Below the pieces are notes generated by a model that was not told where the DNA came from, did no database searches, and was given only the letters and a program-made list of their open reading frames with translations. A stretch of DNA of 8,666 nt from JAMZMI01 sp047632435 (GTDB taxonomy: Bacteria; Bacteroidota; Bacteroidia; Cytophagales; Cyclobacteriaceae): assembly GCA_047632435.1 (NCBI GenBank), contig JBLICU010000128.1, positions 1 to 8,666 on the forward strand. Direction: 5' to 3'. Made by a program: the position numbers and the translations under genes. Each line of letters starts with the position of its first letter. Positions within the stretch are counted from its first letter, which is position 1. Positions 6,452-8,666 of the stretch are shown here, one piece after another.

Positions 6452-7855
6452 TTATTTACTAGAAAAAGCTTCAAATTGAGCCATTAGCTCTTCAATAATT
6501 ACATTCTGAGCCTGTATCCTCTTTTCTTGATCGATAGCGTGTAGCGTGAGTTCTTCGATGGTTTTCACCATACGTTTGCTCAAATCATCCAGAGAATAAC
6601 CATTCGCCTCAACCTCTTCAGCAGAGGGCATTGTATGAAGATGACCCTTTTCTGCGATGTGTGATTCTACTTCTTCCAATGAATAAAGTTCATATGATTC
6701 ATCAAATACATAATCTGGCCAGTCTGAAGTCTCAGAAATCGCATAATCTGGACTCACCACTCCTTCTTCCACCCAAAGTAGGTAGTCCTTGTAATTGTCG
6801 TTGGTTGTATAACCAGAACCAAAACCTTCTTCTGCACTAGTAACATCATCCGAAATGTAGACTCTGCCATCTACAGTCAGTGCAGTTCCAGCTATTGGAG
6901 TAGCATCACCAATGACCATGTCGTTTTGGACGACTAACCTTCCAGTCGGCACATCTGACCAAGTTCCATTACCATATGCTCCTATAACAACTCCACCATC
7001 ATAATACATCCAAGCTCCATCACGTGCTAGAAGACGATATTTGGAATCGTTTCCGCCAGTGTTGTCATCCCAATCTTTTAAGTATAATCCGTGTATATCC
7101 CTAACATCTCCATCATCCATATATAGGTTAGATCTAATCATCGCATGACCATTTACATCCAATCTTTGCGATGGAGATGTGGTGCCAATACCTACATTTC
7201 CACTACTCCCATTGATAAACAAATCTGAGCTACCACCTGTCTTTAAACTAATATTTCCAGTCCCACGGCTTTGAAAATTTAGTTCTTGACTTGAATTAGA
7301 ACCAGTTGCATAAATTGTATTGTAACCAAAGCCTATTCCTTGCGTTGCGTTATAATGACGAAATTCAATACCATTATATGAAGGTCCAATAGGTCCGGTA
7401 ATGTACATGGGCCTGTTGATTGCGTGAGAGCCAGTTCTTGCATTTCCGTGGTTAATGTCTAGGCCACTCATTGGCGCTACATTAATTCCTAATTCTCCAG
7501 CAGTTCCATCACCAGGAGCAGAACCATTTTTGAAAGTAAAGTATTTTTCACCTATATCATTTTCATTAGAATTAGAATGTGAACTGCTACGCCAATTTGA
7601 GATATGCAAATCACCATCACTATTCTCATTATAAATCATCCAATCATTAAAAATATTGCTTTCTTTACTTTGAAACCTTAAAGCTGCATCAGTAGCAGTT
7701 TCGTCGGCATTAATTATATATCTATCATTGTTTGTGCCTGTTGCACCGCCACCAACTTCTGTTTGAGCATAACCGCTTTGGCTGGCTAATAAGAGTGCAA
7801 AAAACAGCAGGTATGCACTACTGTTAATTGTTTTTTTGTTGCTTGTTGTTTTCAT
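6452..7855 (-). CDS. Fibre-like secreted protein with GIGT repeat motif and C-terminal coiled coil
   Basis: The 467-residue product has a signal peptide (cleavage near residue 30, SGYAQ). A long Gly/Asn/Ser-rich body of short beta segments follows, with a fibre-type motif at 219-236 (GNVGIGTTSPSQRLDVNG) and a looser copy at 317-331 (ATPIAGTALTVDGRV). The C-terminal module reads LLWVEEGVVSPDYAISETSD, then WPDYVFDESYELYSLEEVES, then HIAEKGHLHTMPSAEEVEAN, and ends in a heptad-like helix (about 424-462). This end is typical of bacteroidete secreted fibre-like proteins and lies where phage tail fibres carry an intramolecular chaperone of the S74 type. The helix probably drives trimerisation. No T9SS sorting domain is present, so the export route is unclear. 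It heads the operon with the phosphodiesterase (22-base gap). A role as adhesin or surface filament is inferred. Confidence 0.85.
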   Translation of the reverse strand: MKTTSNKKTINSSAYLLFFALLLASQSGYAQTEVGGGATGTNNDRYIINADETATDAALRFQSKESNIFNDWMIYNENSDGDLHISNWRSSSHSNSNENDIGEKYFTFKNGSAPGDGTAGELGINVAPMSGLDINHGNARTGSHAINRPMYITGPIGPSYNGIEFRHYNATQGIGFGYNTIYATGSNSSQELNFQSRGTGNISLKTGGSSDLFINGSSGNVGIGTTSPSQRLDVNGHAMIRSNLYMDDGDVRDIHGLYLKDWDDNTGGNDSKYRLLARDGAWMYYDGGVVIGAYGNGTWSDVPTGRLVVQNDMVIGDATPIAGTALTVDGRVYISDDVTSAEEGFGSGYTTNDNYKDYLLWVEEGVVSPDYAISETSDWPDYVFDESYELYSLEEVESHIAEKGHLHTMPSAEEVEANGYSLDDLSKRMVKTIEELTLHAIDQEKRIQAQNVIIEELMAQFEAFSSK

Positions 7856-7944
7856 AATTAGAGTTATTTTAAAATGATTAAATGTTTAAGTTTATTTTAT
7901 AAAAGGTTAAGACGTTGTAAGTAAATCTTCATTTTTTTTCAAGA

Positions 7945-7970
7945 ATTATATAGTCCAAAAATAAAAACAA
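7945..7970 (-). promoter_or_regulatory. Candidate promoter before the fibre-like gene
   Basis: On the minus strand TTG (7970-7968) is followed, after 17 bases, by TATAAT (7950-7945). This lies about 90 bases before the ATG at 7855, in a very AT-rich gap of 138 bases. The spacing matches a general sigma-70 promoter, but the phylum's own TAnnTTTG element is not clearly present. A-T richness makes chance matches likely. Confidence 0.25.
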
Positions 7971-7993
7971 GACTGTATCTTATTGGCTTATTA

Positions 7994-8197
7994 TTAATTG
8001 GTCCTTAAAACTACCGGAACCTCATTCTGAGACCATTCATCTGTGATCTTTTGGTCGCTAACAACCGTATCTACACTATTGCCTGTTGTAGAGGCTTCAG
8101 ATACTTGCGCGCTAACCCCCCAGCTGAGCAGTAGTAAAAATAATATTGCCAAGGTTGATCTTGACAAAGAGGGATTCAATTTGGGTTTCATTTTCAT
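7994..8197 (-). CDS. Small secreted peptide of unknown function
   Basis: The product is a 67-residue precursor. A basic start (MKMKPKLNPSLSRS) and a hydrophobic core (TLAILFLLLLSWGVSAQ) form a convincing signal peptide with cleavage near residue 31. The mature peptide would have only about 36 residues, beginning VSEASTTGNSVDTVVSDQ and ending EVPVVLRTN; it is Ser/Thr/Val-rich and acidic, without cysteines. I recognise no family. Two ATGs (8195-8197 and 8189-8191) are possible starts; the first is used. The gene lies 138 bases upstream of the fibre-like gene on the same strand and may share its transcript. It could be a genuine small secreted factor or the truncated front of a larger secreted protein, though the region after its stop shows no continuation. 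Confidence 0.6.
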   Translation of the reverse strand: MKMKPKLNPSLSRSTLAILFLLLLSWGVSAQVSEASTTGNSVDTVVSDQKITDEWSQNEVPVVLRTN

Positions 8198-8259
8198 AAT
8201 AGAAAAATTTGTTAGTTAAAAATAATTTACACACCGCTATTCACTATTAAAATCATATA

Positions 8260-8302
8260 ATGAATCATAGATGATCACTGATCAGTCATTTCAAAGATTC
8301 AT
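8260..8302. promoter_or_regulatory. Nested palindromes, possible operator
   Basis: ACTGATCAGT (8277-8286) is a perfect palindrome and overlaps an adjacent TGATCA copy (8272-8277), so TGATCA recurs at a 7-base step. ATGAATC (8260-8266) and GATTCAT (8296-8302) are inverted copies enclosing it. The cluster lies 63-105 bases upstream of the start of the small secreted gene, a usual place for a dimeric regulator site. No regulator can be named. Confidence 0.35.
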
Positions 8303-8384
8303 GATTGATTTAAAATTTACTTGCAAGCGATGATTTATAGCAGTTATAACTACGAGCAACTTACTATTCGGGCAGTGAACTTGG

Positions 8385-8430
8385 ATCACGGTAAGATGTG
8401 AAAAAAATGAAAATCACATCCATCCGTGAT
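8385..8430. repeat. Large imperfect inverted repeat with AT-rich loop
   Basis: ATCACGGTAAGATGTG (8385-8400) and CACATCCATCCGTGAT (8415-8430) pair at 13 of 16 positions, with a three-base internal mismatch, around a 14-base A-rich loop. It lies about 190 bases before the minus-strand start at 8197 and 100 bases before the plus-strand start at 8531. It could be a regulator site, a cruciform, or an RNA hairpin in a transcript passing through; no T-tract follows on either strand. Confidence 0.6.
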
Positions 8431-8530
8431 TATGATGTTTTGTAACCTCAATCACCCTTAAATAGGAGTATTCCACCCAAAAAAAAATAATATTTTAACT
8501 ACCTTTATTTCGACCAACAACAATAATTCG

Positions 8531-8666
8531 ATGACTAACGCCCTTATATTATCGATCTATCTATGTTTACCTTATCATACAGAAATCGATAGCAACGCAA
8601 ATTTTAATAAAGCAGAAAAATCTAGCCAGCAATCCATTGAAGTACTATTTAAGTCGCAAAATAGTA
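8531..8666 (+). CDS. Partial plus-strand frame, runs off right edge
   Basis: From ATG 8531-8533 a frame stays open to the end of the window (45 codons), translating as MTNALILSIYLCLPYHTEID, then SNANFNKAEKSSQQSIEVLF and KSQNS. The start is only weakly hydrophobic (LILSIYLCL), perhaps a short signal or membrane segment. The visible part is too short to identify. A TACCTTTA sequence (8501-8508), one base from the bacteroidete -7 element TAnnTTTG, lies about 25 bases upstream and supports a real transcription unit. Its divergent orientation relative to the surface-protein genes would suit a regulator, but nothing in the sequence proves this. Confidence 0.4.
   Translation, partial: MTNALILSIYLCLPYHTEIDSNANFNKAEKSSQQSIEVLFKSQNS

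Larger units (their letters stand above)
8198..8530. other. Divergent intergenic region with dyad symmetries
   Basis: These 333 bases separate the minus-strand secreted-protein genes from a plus-strand frame starting at 8531. They hold a perfect 10-bp palindrome (8277-8286) flanked by ATGAATC (8260-8266) and GATTCAT (8296-8302), and a larger inverted repeat (8385-8430). No further coding frame with a good start was found. Promoters for both directions are expected here; none matches the bacteroidete consensus well. Confidence 0.6.

Noticed and set aside
6193..6840. Two plus-strand frames (6193-6396 and 6631-6840) within minus-strand genes
   Set aside because: They are antisense to well-supported coding sequence and show no signal peptide, domain or plausible start context.

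Overview
The window looks like an AT-rich chromosomal segment of a Bacteroidota bacterium, probably of the Cytophagales/Flammeovirgaceae type. Three C-termini (in the genes ending at 957 and 3622, and in the reading frame at the left edge) carry the YPNP-type sorting domain of the type IX secretion system (T9SS), which is confined to this phylum. A bacteroidete-style fibre-like protein, an OmpH/Skp chaperone and weak Shine-Dalgarno sequences fit the same picture. I cannot name the genus.

Almost everything is on the minus strand, so transcription runs from right to left. From the right: a partial plus-strand frame starts at 8531 and leaves the window; a 333-base divergent intergenic region (8198-8530) holds a large inverted repeat and a palindrome; then come a 67-residue secreted peptide (7994-8197), a 467-residue fibre-like protein (6452-7855), a secreted glycerophosphodiester phosphodiesterase-like enzyme (GDPD; 4675-6429) and a T9SS cargo protein (3622-4671). 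The last three genes are separated by 22 and 3 bases and look like one operon, closed by a 13-bp stem hairpin at 3574-3611.

A 724-base stretch without an intact gene follows (2898-3621). It contains three hairpins, two short minus-strand reading frames that look like decayed coding sequence, and adjacent 22-bp direct repeats next to a TATAAT box. This probable promoter faces a second minus-strand unit: a frameshifted mini-gene (2611-2897) that joins a signal peptide and a fibre-type GIGT motif directly to the end of a T9SS sorting domain, an unrecognised 535-residue T9SS cargo (957-2564), and an OmpH/Skp-like chaperone (394-960) overlapping the cargo gene by four bases. Left of this lie degenerate repeats (183-393) and a partial, perhaps broken, reading frame with a T9SS sorting motif running off the left edge (1-253).

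Inferred overall role: export and display of envelope or surface proteins. Two units each encode a T9SS cargo. One also carries a fibre-like protein and a phosphodiesterase, the other a periplasmic chaperone that may serve its co-translated cargo. The most unusual points are the TTGA-coupled Skp/cargo pair, the frameshifted fibre/sorting-domain chimera, the tandem operator-like repeats and the hairpin-rich graveyard between the two units.
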